Assembly: GCF_019420015.1 (NCBI RefSeq)
Contig: NZ_JAHZIA010000008.1
Span: forward strand, 144,459-208,458
Origin: Anaerofustis sp.
GTDB taxonomy: Bacteria; Bacillota; Clostridia; Eubacteriales; Anaerofustaceae
Direction of reading: 5' to 3'
DNA length: 64,000 bases
The translations under genes and the position numbers were made by a program. Of the stretch, positions 44,381-52,582 are shown one piece after another; position 1 is the stretch's first letter; every line of letters starts with the position of its first letter. The notes below the pieces were generated by a model. The model was not told the DNA's origin and did not search any database. It saw only the letters and a program-made list of their open reading frames with translations.

Positions 44381-44656
44381 ATGAAACTTATAGTAGCTGC
44401 AAGCATGAAAGATGCTAAATTTGTAAAATTTGAAGAAACTATTCAAAAAAATTGCGGAAAGGATGTCGAAGTTGTAAAATGTAATGTTGTTACAGATGAC
44501 TTTGAAGCACTAATCGCTTCTGAAAATCCTGATGCAATCGTAAAAGTAGGAGTTAAAGTTCCTGATACTGATATTCCTGTAATTGACGGATTAGCTCTTA
44601 ACTATCCACAAATGGGAGCAAAAAAACTTTTTGATGCAATCAACAAATTAAAATAA
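44381..44656 (+). CDS. IIB-like protein lacking the phospho-cysteine
   Basis: A 91-residue protein that lines up with the IIB proteins of this locus over its whole length: MKLIVAASM, VEVVKCNV, PDAIVKVGV, IPVIDGLALNYPQMGAKKLF. In place of the P-loop cysteine (ACGTGIATST) it has AASMKDAKFV, so it cannot be phosphorylated there. It has its own strong promoter, a good AAGGAGAG site and a strong terminator, so it is likely an expressed regulatory or structural paralogue and not debris. Ancestry as IIB is inferred from motif order. Confidence 0.6.
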   Translation: MKLIVAASMKDAKFVKFEETIQKNCGKDVEVVKCNVVTDDFEALIASENPDAIVKVGVKVPDTDIPVIDGLALNYPQMGAKKLFDAINKLK

Positions 44657-44661
44657 TTTAT

Positions 44662-44711
44662 AAAGAAAAGACCTTCGTATTGATATCAATACGAAGGTCT
44701 TTTCTTTTAAG
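44662..44711 (+). terminator. Long perfect-palindrome terminator
   Basis: A 46-base perfect palindrome centred at 44684/44685 (stem begins AAAGAAAAGACCTTCGTA) directly after the IIB-like gene, followed by a short T-run. Unusually long and loop-free. Confidence 0.8.
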
Positions 44712-44718
44712 CAAATAA

Positions 44719-44746
44719 AAAACATCCAAAATATCGGATGTTTTAT
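44719..44746. terminator. Terminator of tRNA-Arg (ACG)
   Basis: Stem AAAACATCC / GGATGTTTT, 8-base loop, T-run on both strands. Lies just downstream of the minus-strand tRNA gene. Confidence 0.8.
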
Positions 44747-44754
44747 TTCTATCG

Positions 44755-44831
44755 TGGCGCGCCCTGGAAGATTCGAACCCCCGGCCTTTTGATCCGTAGT
44801 CAAACGCTCTATCCAGCTGAGCTAAGGGCGC
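44755..44831 (-). tRNA. tRNA-Arg (ACG)
   Basis: Minus-strand cloverleaf: acceptor GCGCCCT, D-arm AGCTCAGCTGGATAGAGC, anticodon stem TTTGA / TCAAA with loop CTACGGA giving anticodon ACG, T-arm GGGGGTTCGAATC, encoded CCA at 44755-44757. Confidence 0.96.
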
Positions 44832-45004
44832 ATATTTAATACTTAAATAATATACCACAATAAGAAATAAATTGCAATATTTTCAATTAAGCTTTTTCCT
44901 TGATGCTTATTTACTTGTTATATTTACCGCATAAATCAAAGTTGATGTAATTGCATGTGTCATCTTATTTTCGACAGCATAACACAAATCTTTAAATATT
45001 TTTA

Positions 45005-45040
45005 ATATAAAAAAGAGTCCTTACATAAGTAAGGACTCTT
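45005..45040 (-). terminator. Terminator of PTS IIC gene
   Basis: Stem AAGAGTCCTTA / TAAGGACTCTT, 6-base loop; TTTTTTATATT follows on the minus strand. Confidence 0.9.
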
Positions 45041-45102
45041 GGGTGTGACTAGATTAATCTAATTATTTATAAAATATTTTACTTTACTTTTAATAACTCA
45101 GA

Positions 45103-46413
45103 TTAAAGCATGATCCATTTAGCAATTAAGAATGGAATCCATGTAATCCATTGAGCACCTAAAGCGATGTTAGTAATTTGTGTAGCGCCTTCAGGAACTG
45201 CAAGACCTGTGTAGCTTGCTAAACCTGTCATTACGTCTGCTGCGATAGTAGAGAATGTTAGGTAGATAGCACACATAACTACTGTTTCGATAAGACCTCT
45301 GAATAAGTTACCTTTGTTAGGTAATACAGCACAAATTACATAGAATACTAATGCTGCTAAGTCTGTTAATGGAAGAACTGTGTTCCATGGTAAAATAAGA
45401 GCTTCAACATAAATAATTGGAATAGAAAGTAATGCTAAAGCAATTACGAATGGATGACCTGTAGCTACGGCAGCATCAAGACCGATGTATAATTCTTTAC
45501 CTGGGAATCTCTTTTCAAGGAATGTTTGAGTCATTTCTGAAATAGGCATTAAACCTTCCATAAGAAGAGCAACCATTCTAGGGATAAGAACCATAACAGC
45601 TGCGATGTTCATACCATCAATTAATACTTGTTGGATACCTGCTGCAATAGTTGTACCTTCTGTAGTAAATTGAGCTAAAGCTGAAAGAAGACCACCGATA
45701 ACGAATCCCATGATCATTGGTTCACCTAGTAAACCAAGTTTTTCTGCGATACCTTCACTTGTCCAGTTGATATTTTTAATACCAGGAATCATGCCGATTA
45801 ATTTATCTAATGGATATGTAACGATACAGTTACACATAGATTGGATATGTGGTAAAGAGATACCTTCCAAACCAAAGATTTCAGCACAGTCTGCTTGTGT
45901 CCAGTCAGCAACGATAAAGATAATACCCATCATTACTACAGCTTGACCTATAGCGAATGTCCAAGCTAATGCTGGATTTGCTTCTCCACAAACTAAGATA
46001 ATAGCTGAAGCTGTAAATAATACATGCCAGTAGTTCCAGATATCAACGTCCATTGTTTTTGTCCAACCTAAAGCTATCATGATAATGTTTGTTATAATTA
46101 CTGCGATAAATACGAATGGAACAACCTCTGTTGACCATGCGATAGCTGAACCGGCTGCCCAACCAACGTCAAACGCTGTTAAAGGGAAGTTAAGGTTTTC
46201 AACTAGTTTTTGACCTATAACTGATATTGCACTAGACATAATACCGATAACAGCATTAAGTCCGATAAAACCAACACCAAAAGTCATACCAGCTCTAAGA
46301 GCTTCACCAAATTTAGCACCTAAGATAAGTCCTAAAATTGTGAATATAATTGGCATCATAACTGATGCACCCATGTCAATTATATAACTAAATATATTTG
46401 TTACGACTTGCAT
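45103..46413 (-). CDS. PTS galactitol-type IIC permease
   Basis: A 436-residue membrane protein of the GatC/SgcC family with about ten or eleven helices. ILGLILGAKFGEALRAGMTFGVGFIGLNAVI at the start is the family signature, and GWAAGSAIAWSTEVVPF and LMEGLMPISEMTQTFLEKRF are further landmarks. It moves the sugar or polyol across the membrane. 84 bases after the IIB gene at 46498-46782, so an operon is likely. Codon choice here (GCT, GGT, ACA) points to high expression. Confidence 0.95.
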   Translation of the reverse strand: MQVVTNIFSYIIDMGASVMMPIIFTILGLILGAKFGEALRAGMTFGVGFIGLNAVIGIMSSAISVIGQKLVENLNFPLTAFDVGWAAGSAIAWSTEVVPFVFIAVIITNIIMIALGWTKTMDVDIWNYWHVLFTASAIILVCGEANPALAWTFAIGQAVVMMGIIFIVADWTQADCAEIFGLEGISLPHIQSMCNCIVTYPLDKLIGMIPGIKNINWTSEGIAEKLGLLGEPMIMGFVIGGLLSALAQFTTEGTTIAAGIQQVLIDGMNIAAVMVLIPRMVALLMEGLMPISEMTQTFLEKRFPGKELYIGLDAAVATGHPFVIALALLSIPIIYVEALILPWNTVLPLTDLAALVFYVICAVLPNKGNLFRGLIETVVMCAIYLTFSTIAADVMTGLASYTGLAVPEGATQITNIALGAQWITWIPFLIAKWIML

Positions 46414-46497
46414 TGTTTTTCTCCTTTAAAATTAAAATTGTTTGTTTTCTATGTTAAATATTCTGCTTACTTAAAATTCGTATAATACCTAATGAAG

Positions 46498-46782
46498 TTA
46501 ATTTTTTAATACTTCTAATAATTCATCAATACATTCTTGTAATTTAATTCCCGTTAGAAATGGTCTTCCACTGACTGTTTTACAAGGAAAAGCCCCGGGC
46601 AAATCACATGTACTAATTACCAAATCCGGTAATATTTCTTTTGCTCTTGAAGCAGCGTCTTCAGCTTTACACTGAATTGTCTTTACTTCAATATTATTCT
46701 GCTCGCAAAGTCTTGTGACTTTTTTAGCAACCACGGTAGAAGTAGCAATAGCTGTTCCGCAAGCTACTAGAATTGTTTTCAT
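46498..46782 (-). CDS. PTS galactitol-type IIB protein
   Basis: A 94-residue IIB with LVACGTAIATSTVVAKKV (Cys about residue 8), IQCKAEDAASRAKEI and PFLTGIKLQECIDELL. Paired with the IIC gene next to it, so this is the most probable cognate IIB. The ribosome binding site is GGGGGTG 8 bases upstream of ATG. Downstream of a strong promoter that overlaps a set of TGTAAC half-sites. Confidence 0.93.
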   Translation of the reverse strand: MKTILVACGTAIATSTVVAKKVTRLCEQNNIEVKTIQCKAEDAASRAKEILPDLVISTCDLPGAFPCKTVSGRPFLTGIKLQECIDELLEVLKN

Positions 46783-46896
46783 CTCTAATCACCCCCGATT
46801 AAAATCACGTAAGCATAAATATTCTAACCGATTTAATATTATGAAATTGTCAATCATCATAATGAATTTTAACATTTCGTCAAAAATCTGATAACC

Positions 46897-46930
46897 GTTA
46901 CATTTAATCATAAATGTGACTTTGTTACAT
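46897..46930. promoter_or_regulatory. Cluster of GTTACA/TGTGAC half-sites (putative operator)
   Basis: GTTACATTT at 46897, AAATGTGAC at 46912 and GTTACAT at 46924: an imperfect inverted repeat plus a third half-site, directly downstream of the -10 box of the IIB-IIC promoter, where a bound repressor would block it. Confidence 0.5.
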
Positions 46931-46934
46931 ATTT

Positions 46935-46963
46935 AGTATAATACTTAATGTTGAATTTGTCAA
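46935..46963 (-). promoter_or_regulatory. Promoter of PTS IIB-IIC operon
   Basis: On the minus strand TTGACA (46963-46958), 17-base spacer, TATACT (46940-46935): a near-consensus sigma-A promoter. Leader of about 150 bases. Confidence 0.8.
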
Positions 46964-47070
46964 TATTATTATAAAGTATTAATTAGGAATTCAACTACAT
47001 TAAATATATATTAAATATTAAAGGATTTATTACTTTAATTTTAAATTAAACATAATATTCTTTAATAAAC

Positions 47071-47099
47071 AAAGAAGAAGAAATTAAAAATTTCTTCTT
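47071..47099 (-). terminator. Terminator after TM protein 47101
   Basis: Stem AAGAAGAAATT / AATTTCTTCTT with an AAA loop just after the stop; the minus strand continues CTTCTTTGTTT, a moderate T-run. Confidence 0.6.
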
Positions 47100-47100
47100 T

Positions 47101-47478
47101 TTATTTTACAGTTAATAATATCAATAGCATAAAGAATACGGCAACGGAAACTATAAAAGCAAGCCTTGCCATAGAAAGCGCCTGAGAAGCTTTTTTTTCG
47201 ATATCCTGAAATCTTTTGTTCATTAAATCATACATATCCAAAGATTCATCGTTCTCTTTCTCAGCCTCTTCCTCTTTTAATAAATCAATAGGATTTATCC
47301 CTACGTTTCCTCCGATTAATGGAGCAAAAGCTCTTTTTCTAAGGCTCTTTTTGTAACTCTCCATTATTTTTTTTCTATCTTCATCACTTGTAGGATCCAA
47401 ATGAAAATCGCCGTTATCTTTTATTTCATTTTCATCTAAAACTTTATCGTCTTCTTTTAAAATCTCTTTTTCGCTCAT
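47101..47478 (-). CDS. C-terminally anchored small protein, unknown
   Basis: A 125-residue protein with a very acidic N-terminal half (EKEILKEDDKVLDENEIKDN), a middle segment SLRKRAFAPLIGGNVGINPIDLL, then a helix and a C-terminal membrane anchor (LAFIVSVAVFFMLLILLTV). Tail-anchored topology with the bulk in the cytoplasm. Five bases after the SDR gene, so co-expressed. No family recognised. Confidence 0.65.
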   Translation of the reverse strand: MSEKEILKEDDKVLDENEIKDNGDFHLDPTSDEDRKKIMESYKKSLRKRAFAPLIGGNVGINPIDLLKEEEAEKENDESLDMYDLMNKRFQDIEKKASQALSMARLAFIVSVAVFFMLLILLTVK

Positions 47479-47483
47479 AACAA

Positions 47484-48245
47484 TTAAACACTTAAACTTC
47501 TTCCGCCATCAGCAATAACAACTTCGCCATGAACAAATGAAGGTGTATTTAGGAAGTAAACTATGTCTGCAACTTCCGTAACATCCATAAATCTTCCCAT
47601 AGGAACTGATTTCTTTCTTGCTTCCAAATCTTCCGGATTATCTTTAAATCTTTCTGCCATTAAAGGTGTCATTATCAATGTAGGCGCAACCGCATTAATT
47701 CTTAAGCCTGTATCACCAAAGAATCTTGCAAAACTTCTTGTCATAGAAACTATGGCACCTTTACTTGCTGCATAAGCAACACTTCCGCCACCACCTGTAA
47801 ATGCAGCTGTTGAAGCAACATTAACAACTGAAGGTACTTGATCATTTTCTTTAGCTTTTAAAAGTAAATCTATTAAAGAAATAATCATATTGAAAGGACC
47901 GTTTACATTAATATTGATTGTTCTTTGGAATACGGCAGGATCTAAACTTATTTCTTTAGGTTCTCCACCCGGTGCAATTGCAGCATTGTTTACCAAAGTT
48001 GTCAAATATCCATATTCCTTTTCAACCAAAGCAGCAACTTCTTTACAGTTATCAAGGTTAGCAATGTCACATTTAACCGCATGTGCAACTGTACCTTTTT
48101 CTTCAAGCTCTTTCTTTGTTTCAAGCATTCCGGCTTCATCAAAATCCACGATAATTATATCGTAACCTTCTTTAGCAAATTTTTCGCAAATAGCTTTGCC
48201 AATACCTTTGGCTCCGCCTGTAATAACTACATTTTTCTTAGCCAT
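47484..48245 (-). CDS. SDR-family oxidoreductase
   Basis: A 253-residue classical SDR. VVITGGAKGIGKAICEKFAK at the start, NNAAIAPGG, VNVASTAAFTGGGGS, the catalytic YAASKGA near 156 and FVHGEVVIADGGRSLSV at the end. A sugar or polyol dehydrogenase role fits the locus. It has a consensus promoter and an upstream palindrome; the next gene is the small anchored protein at 47101. Confidence 0.92.
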   Translation of the reverse strand: MAKKNVVITGGAKGIGKAICEKFAKEGYDIIIVDFDEAGMLETKKELEEKGTVAHAVKCDIANLDNCKEVAALVEKEYGYLTTLVNNAAIAPGGEPKEISLDPAVFQRTININVNGPFNMIISLIDLLLKAKENDQVPSVVNVASTAAFTGGGGSVAYAASKGAIVSMTRSFARFFGDTGLRINAVAPTLIMTPLMAERFKDNPEDLEARKKSVPMGRFMDVTEVADIVYFLNTPSFVHGEVVIADGGRSLSV

Positions 48246-48288
48246 TTTTATTTCACTCTCCTAAATATTGTTTTTTCTCACTGGTAAC

Positions 48289-48317
48289 ATTATATAATAT
48301 ATAACAATCATTGTCAA
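48289..48317 (-). promoter_or_regulatory. Consensus promoter of SDR 47484-48245
   Basis: Minus strand: TTGACA (48317-48312), exact 17-base spacer, TATAAT (48294-48289). A perfect consensus sigma-A promoter. A GTTACC half-site follows the -10 box. Confidence 0.88.
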
Positions 48318-48345
48318 TTACGTTTGTAATTTTTTTACATAAATC

Positions 48346-48359
48346 GTTACAGATGTAAC
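48346..48359. promoter_or_regulatory. GTTACA-GA-TGTAAC palindrome
   Basis: A perfect 6-6 palindrome with a two-base centre, about 30 bases upstream of the -35 box of the SDR promoter. Same half-site as at 42660 and 46897. Confidence 0.6.
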
Positions 48360-48381
48360 CTAAAATATTTTGAAAATCGGA

Positions 48382-48414
48382 TAAAAAAATAAGACGGCAT
48401 AATGCCGTCTTATT
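48382..48414 (-). terminator. Terminator of the epimerase/dehydrogenase operon
   Basis: Stem AATAAGACGGCA / TGCCGTCTTATT, 3-base loop; TTTTTTTATCC follows on the minus strand. Ends the operon that starts at 53230. Confidence 0.93.
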
Positions 48415-48427
48415 CAGAAAAATTTTC

Positions 48428-49480
48428 TTATTTCATTTCAGGATCAAATAATACTTTAAATCCTGTAACATTTGCAGCTTTATTGAAAGCTTCTTCCCAA
48501 TCTTCAAGTTTCATAACGTCAGAAACTAATGGTTTAATATTAATTTTACCAGCAGCAACTAAATCAACCGCTCTTCTCCAAGCTGTTGGTTTTTGAGAAA
48601 GTGTACCTTGAATTCTGATTTCTTTTTCTTGGATTCTTCCTAAGTCTAAGTAATCAGGAGATGGTCCGTGGAATACACCCATTTGAGAAATTGTACCTGT
48701 CTTTTTAACGATATCAAGACATGTATTTAATGATGGATAAGCACCTGCAGCTTCAACACAAACATCAGCACCGTAGCCATCTGTCAATTTCATAACCAAT
48801 TCTTTTAAGTCTTCTTCTTGTTGATTTACACAGTAATCAATACCTAATGTTTTAGCGATTTCCAATCTATGTTTATCTTGATTGATACCTGTTAAGATTA
48901 CAGTAGAATTATTTGCTTTTGCAGCTAAAGCAGCAAGAGTACCGATTGGTCCAGGACCTGAAACAACAACAACTTCGTCAGCATGAGTAGTAGTCGTTTC
49001 TCTAACTGCATGAATACCACAAGCAAGCACTTCGATTAAAGCACCTTCTTCAAAACTCATGTTATCAGGCATCTTAATACAGCTTGTAGCTGGTACTTCT
49101 ACATATTCAGCGAAACATCCGTTCTTTTTAGAACCGATACCTAATCTTTCGATACATACGTTTGTGTTACCTACTGCACAGTTTTTACATTTACCACATA
49201 CTTTGTATGTAGTCATAACAACAACTCTATCACCTACTTCAACACCTTCAGCACCTTCTCCTAATTTATCTACAACACCACAACCTTCGTGTCCGATAAT
49301 TACAGGAAGTTCACCTAGTCTGTCAGAACCAAATTTCCAGTATGCTAAATCTGTAGCACAGATACCGCCTCTTTTTACTTTAACTCTAACATATCCTCTT
49401 TGAGGTTCCGGAATAGGGAACTCTCTAAGTTCAAGTTGTCTGTCTTCGTTTAGGCATAAGCCTCTCATCATTTCACTCAT
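48428..49480 (-). CDS. Zinc-dependent alcohol dehydrogenase
   Basis: A 350-residue medium-chain dehydrogenase. Catalytic zinc residues are in GGICATDLAYW and GHEGCGVVDKLGEG, structural zinc in CGKCKNCAVGNTNVC (four Cys), and the NAD site in VVVSGPGPIGTLAALAA. ATG 49480 with GAGGT 9 bases upstream. Last gene of the rpe-adh-rpiB operon. Polyol or ketose-phosphate oxidation is probable; substrate unknown. Confidence 0.92.
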   Translation of the reverse strand: MSEMMRGLCLNEDRQLELREFPIPEPQRGYVRVKVKRGGICATDLAYWKFGSDRLGELPVIIGHEGCGVVDKLGEGAEGVEVGDRVVVMTTYKVCGKCKNCAVGNTNVCIERLGIGSKKNGCFAEYVEVPATSCIKMPDNMSFEEGALIEVLACGIHAVRETTTTHADEVVVVSGPGPIGTLAALAAKANNSTVILTGINQDKHRLEIAKTLGIDYCVNQQEEDLKELVMKLTDGYGADVCVEAAGAYPSLNTCLDIVKKTGTISQMGVFHGPSPDYLDLGRIQEKEIRIQGTLSQKPTAWRRAVDLVAAGKINIKPLVSDVMKLEDWEEAFNKAANVTGFKVLFDPEMK

Positions 49481-49498
49481 TTAGTTTACCTCTTTCTT

Positions 49499-50173
49499 TT
49501 ATTTTACTGAGTCTTTCATTTTTTGAATTAGCTCTTTATAATCAGCATCATCACCTTTAAAGATAGATGATGTTCCTGCCACCAATACGTCAGCTCCTGC
49601 TTTAACACATCCAGGAATTGTTTCTGCATTAATATTGCCGTCAACAGCAATCATCAAACCAGGATTTCTTTCTTCTGCCATTTTTCTGATATTTTCTATT
49701 TTGCCAAGAGTCTGTTTAATAAATTTTTGTCCCGCAAATCCAGGAGAAACCGTCATCGCCAAAACTATATCAATATCATCGATTAAGTATTCCAAAACAT
49801 CTTCGTTTGTAGCAGGATTAATTGCAACACCTGCTTTAACACCCATTCTCTTTATATCTCTTAAAACTCTATGTATATGTATAGTACTTTCAGGATGAAC
49901 GTGAACAAAATCATTTTCATCTAATATACTACAAATCTTTTCAATATACTTTTCAGGGTGGAACATTGCCAAATGAACATCAAATGGAATATTTGTTTTT
50001 TTCTTCATATGCTCAAGCATATAAATACCCATAGCTATATTTTCAACATAATGCCCGTCCATCATATCAAAGTGAATCAAATCCGCTCCTGCTTTTTCAA
50101 GCTTTTCGAGCTCCCATCCAAATTTCATAGGGTTTCCGCACATAATCGAAGCTGATACTTTTAAATCATTCAT
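49499..50173 (-). CDS. Ribulose-phosphate/allulose-phosphate 3-epimerase family
   Basis: A 224-residue TIM barrel of the Rpe/AlsE family. The acid-base and metal residues are in IHFDMMDGHYV, DVHLAMF and AVDGNINAETI, with MTVSPGFAGQKF as the phosphate/loop segment. The DGNINAETIPGCVKAGADVL and GTSSIFKG ending is closer to allulose-6-phosphate epimerase than to Rpe of the neighbouring 52583 gene. One base after the next epimerase gene, so it is a tandem paralogue. Confidence 0.9.
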   Translation of the reverse strand: MNDLKVSASIMCGNPMKFGWELEKLEKAGADLIHFDMMDGHYVENIAMGIYMLEHMKKKTNIPFDVHLAMFHPEKYIEKICSILDENDFVHVHPESTIHIHRVLRDIKRMGVKAGVAINPATNEDVLEYLIDDIDIVLAMTVSPGFAGQKFIKQTLGKIENIRKMAEERNPGLMIAVDGNINAETIPGCVKAGADVLVAGTSSIFKGDDADYKELIQKMKDSVK

Positions 50174-50174
50174 C

Positions 50175-50858
50175 TTATTTATCCTCCCCTACCGCTTTAT
50201 GGATTATATCTTTCATTTCTTTAGTCAAAGGTTTATATAAATTTCTGTCGCCTTTAAAAATTGCACTTGTACCGCAAACAAAAACGTCCGCACCGGCTTT
50301 TGCACATCCAGGTATTGTTTCAGGACCTACATTACCGTCAATTTCAATTAACAAATCCGGATTATATTTTTCTTTCATTTCTTTTAATTGGGCAATTTTT
50401 TTATATTGATTAGGAATAAACTTTTCTCCCGAGCCTCCGGGATTAACTGTCATTAAACATACCAAATCAATTTCTTTTATTACCTCTTTTAAAACATTTA
50501 AATTAGTAGACGGATTCAAAACAACCCCTGCTTTGGCACCCGCTTTTTTTATTCTTAAAATACTTCTATGCAAATGTTTTACGGCTTCTGCATGAATGCA
50601 AATATATTCTGCTCCCGTTTTTGCTATTCTTTCATAATAACAATCGGGTTCAACAACCATCAAATGCACGTCAAAAGGTATATCAGAATATTCTTTCATG
50701 GCTTCAAGCATATAAAGTCCCATACCGAGGTTACCAACGAACTCTCCGTCCATAACATCAAAGTGAATCATATCAACCCCGGCTTCTTTAAGTGCATCTA
50801 ATTCTTCACCATATTCAAGAGCATTTCCACACATTATAGAAGCTGCTATTTTATCCAT
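50175..50858 (-). CDS. Ribulose-phosphate/allulose-phosphate 3-epimerase family
   Basis: A 227-residue TIM barrel. IHFDVMDGEFVGNLGMGLYM, DVHLMVVEPD and EIDGNVGPETIPGCAKAGAD hold the metal ligands; the loop MTVNPGGSGEKF differs from the usual NPGFGGQ. Clearly a paralogue of 49499-50173, about 45% identical by eye. It lies 124 bases after rpiB, with a hairpin in between. Confidence 0.9.
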   Translation of the reverse strand: MDKIAASIMCGNALEYGEELDALKEAGVDMIHFDVMDGEFVGNLGMGLYMLEAMKEYSDIPFDVHLMVVEPDCYYERIAKTGAEYICIHAEAVKHLHRSILRIKKAGAKAGVVLNPSTNLNVLKEVIKEIDLVCLMTVNPGGSGEKFIPNQYKKIAQLKEMKEKYNPDLLIEIDGNVGPETIPGCAKAGADVFVCGTSAIFKGDRNLYKPLTKEMKDIIHKAVGEDK

Positions 50859-50936
50859 ATAAGTACATCCTTTCCTTAAATTTTATCTCACATTATTATA
50901 CAATCATTTAATATTTAGGTCAATAACTAAAACAAA

Positions 50937-50978
50937 ATCCCAAAGAAAAGATAACGTTCTCTTTAGGATTTTTGTCCA
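50937..50978 (-). terminator. Intercistronic hairpin between rpiB and epimerase
   Basis: Stem AAAATCCTAAAGA / TCTTTGGGATTTT (one G-U pair) with a long loop. It could lower expression of the downstream epimerases; a T-run follows on the minus strand only partly. Confidence 0.5.
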
Positions 50979-50982
50979 TTTA

Positions 50983-51462
50983 TTATTTTGTACGATATTT
51001 GGCTTCCATTTCAGCCATAACACCAAGTCTTTCTGTAAATCTTGGTTCTTTTGAATATTCTGTTTCAATCCAAACTTTAGCAATTTCAGCCATAAGTCTT
51101 GGAGCAATAACTCTTGCGCCCATTGTAAGAATATTTAATTTTGTATCGCTTTTTGCAAATTTAGCAGTAAATAATTCATTACAAACAGCAGCTCTTGCAC
51201 CAGGAACTTTGTTAGCCGCAACAGACATACCCACGCCGTTACCGCACATCAAAATACCGCCTGTTTCACCTTTTTCATCATTTACGACTTCTAATGCAAC
51301 TGATTCCGCAATCAAAGAAAATTGTACAGGAGGCTTAGGAGCGTCAGGACCTTTATCGATAACCTTAATTCCCCATGATTCCAATTCTTTAATAAGTAGT
51401 TTTCTTTCTTCTATTGCCGCATGGTCAGAACCTATGGCAATTGTTTTGAATTGACCTTCCAT
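50983..51462 (-). CDS. rpiB: RpiB/LacAB-family sugar-phosphate isomerase
   Basis: A 159-residue protein with IAIGSDHAAIEERK at the start and GILMCGNGVGMSVAANKV near 74 (the catalytic Cys is kept). LNILTMGARVIAPRLMAEI is conserved. The family interconverts aldose and ketose phosphates (ribose-5-P/ribulose-5-P, allose-6-P, galactose-6-P); the C-terminus is slightly longer than usual. Overlaps the dehydrogenase stop by one base. Confidence 0.93.
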   Translation of the reverse strand: MEGQFKTIAIGSDHAAIEERKLLIKELESWGIKVIDKGPDAPKPPVQFSLIAESVALEVVNDEKGETGGILMCGNGVGMSVAANKVPGARAAVCNELFTAKFAKSDTKLNILTMGARVIAPRLMAEIAKVWIETEYSKEPRFTERLGVMAEMEAKYRTK

Positions 51463-52535
51463 TATTTTTCTACTCCTTCTGGGAAGAATAAAATCTTACC
51501 AAATAATGTTTTTCTTTCATAGTTAGCTTTAAATACTTCTTCAATATCATCCAAAGGATATCTGTGAGTGATAATTGGAGAGAAATCTAACATACCTTTT
51601 TCAAGGAATGCAACAACGCTTGTCCATGGTTTTCCAGGGAAACCTTGTTGAATGGCATTCCAAGCACCATATATTGTAAGCTCGCTTCTGCCGATTTTTT
51701 CAAAGTATGCTCTAGGAATATTTATATCACCGTATGGGATACCTAAGTATAATACTTTAGCACCTTTACATCCAAGTCCAAGAACTTGCGCAGATGTTAC
51801 AGGTGTACCGCCTGATTCGATTACAACGTCAACACCTCTTCCGCCTGTTATGTCAAACACACCATTTCTTGCAGAATCGTAATCATCGATTTTTGAAAGA
51901 ACTACGTCAGTAGCTCCGCAAGCTTTAGCCCATTCAAGTTTTTCTTCCATAATATCAATTGCAATAATTCTCTTAGCTCCGAATACTTTAGCAGATTGGA
52001 TAGCTAATAAACCGATAGGTCCGCATCCCATAACTGCTACATCATCGCCAGGTTGCATATTAAGTTTATATAAACCGTGGAAACATACGCATGTAGGCTC
52101 AATCAAAGCAGCTTGTTCGTAGCTTACGCTTTCTGGAAGAGGAACTAGGTTTCTTTCAGGAAGTGCAATATATTCAGCAAAAGCACCGTCTCTTACAGCA
52201 CCGATAACTTCTAGAGTCATACATCTTGCATATTCGCCTTTTTTACAATATTCACATTCAAAGCATGGAAGAGCCGGACAAGCAGTTACATGATCTCCTG
52301 CTTTGTATTTTGTTACGCCTTCGCCAACTTCAGCAACTTCACCGCTGAATTCATGTCCCCATACCAATGGACCCTTTTCAGGGAATTTAGGGCCTAACTT
52401 TGTATATCTTGAAAGGTCAGATCCACAAATACCTACAGCTTTAACTTTAATTAAAACTTCACCAGGTTTAACTTCAGGCATTGGAACTTCTTCAAGTCTT
52501 AAATCTTGTTTTCCGTATAATCTTGCAGCTTTCAT
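51462..52535 (-). CDS. GatD-like polyol-phosphate dehydrogenase
   Basis: A 357-residue zinc medium-chain dehydrogenase. AVGICGSDLSRYTKLGP, WGHEFSGEVAEVGEG, ACPALPCFECEYCKKGEY (structural zinc Cys), IGAVRDGAFAEYIALPERN, CGPIGLLAIQSAKVFGAK and LTIYGAWNAIQQGFPGKPW follow galactitol-1-phosphate dehydrogenase closely. It probably oxidises the phosphorylated polyol made by the PTS. Second gene of the operon headed by rpe. Confidence 0.92.
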   Translation of the reverse strand: MKAARLYGKQDLRLEEVPMPEVKPGEVLIKVKAVGICGSDLSRYTKLGPKFPEKGPLVWGHEFSGEVAEVGEGVTKYKAGDHVTACPALPCFECEYCKKGEYARCMTLEVIGAVRDGAFAEYIALPERNLVPLPESVSYEQAALIEPTCVCFHGLYKLNMQPGDDVAVMGCGPIGLLAIQSAKVFGAKRIIAIDIMEEKLEWAKACGATDVVLSKIDDYDSARNGVFDITGGRGVDVVIESGGTPVTSAQVLGLGCKGAKVLYLGIPYGDINIPRAYFEKIGRSELTIYGAWNAIQQGFPGKPWTSVVAFLEKGMLDFSPIITHRYPLDDIEEVFKANYERKTLFGKILFFPEGVEK

Positions 52536-52582
52536 TTTATTTCTTTTCTCCTTATTATCTAAATAAAATTTGATACATCAAA

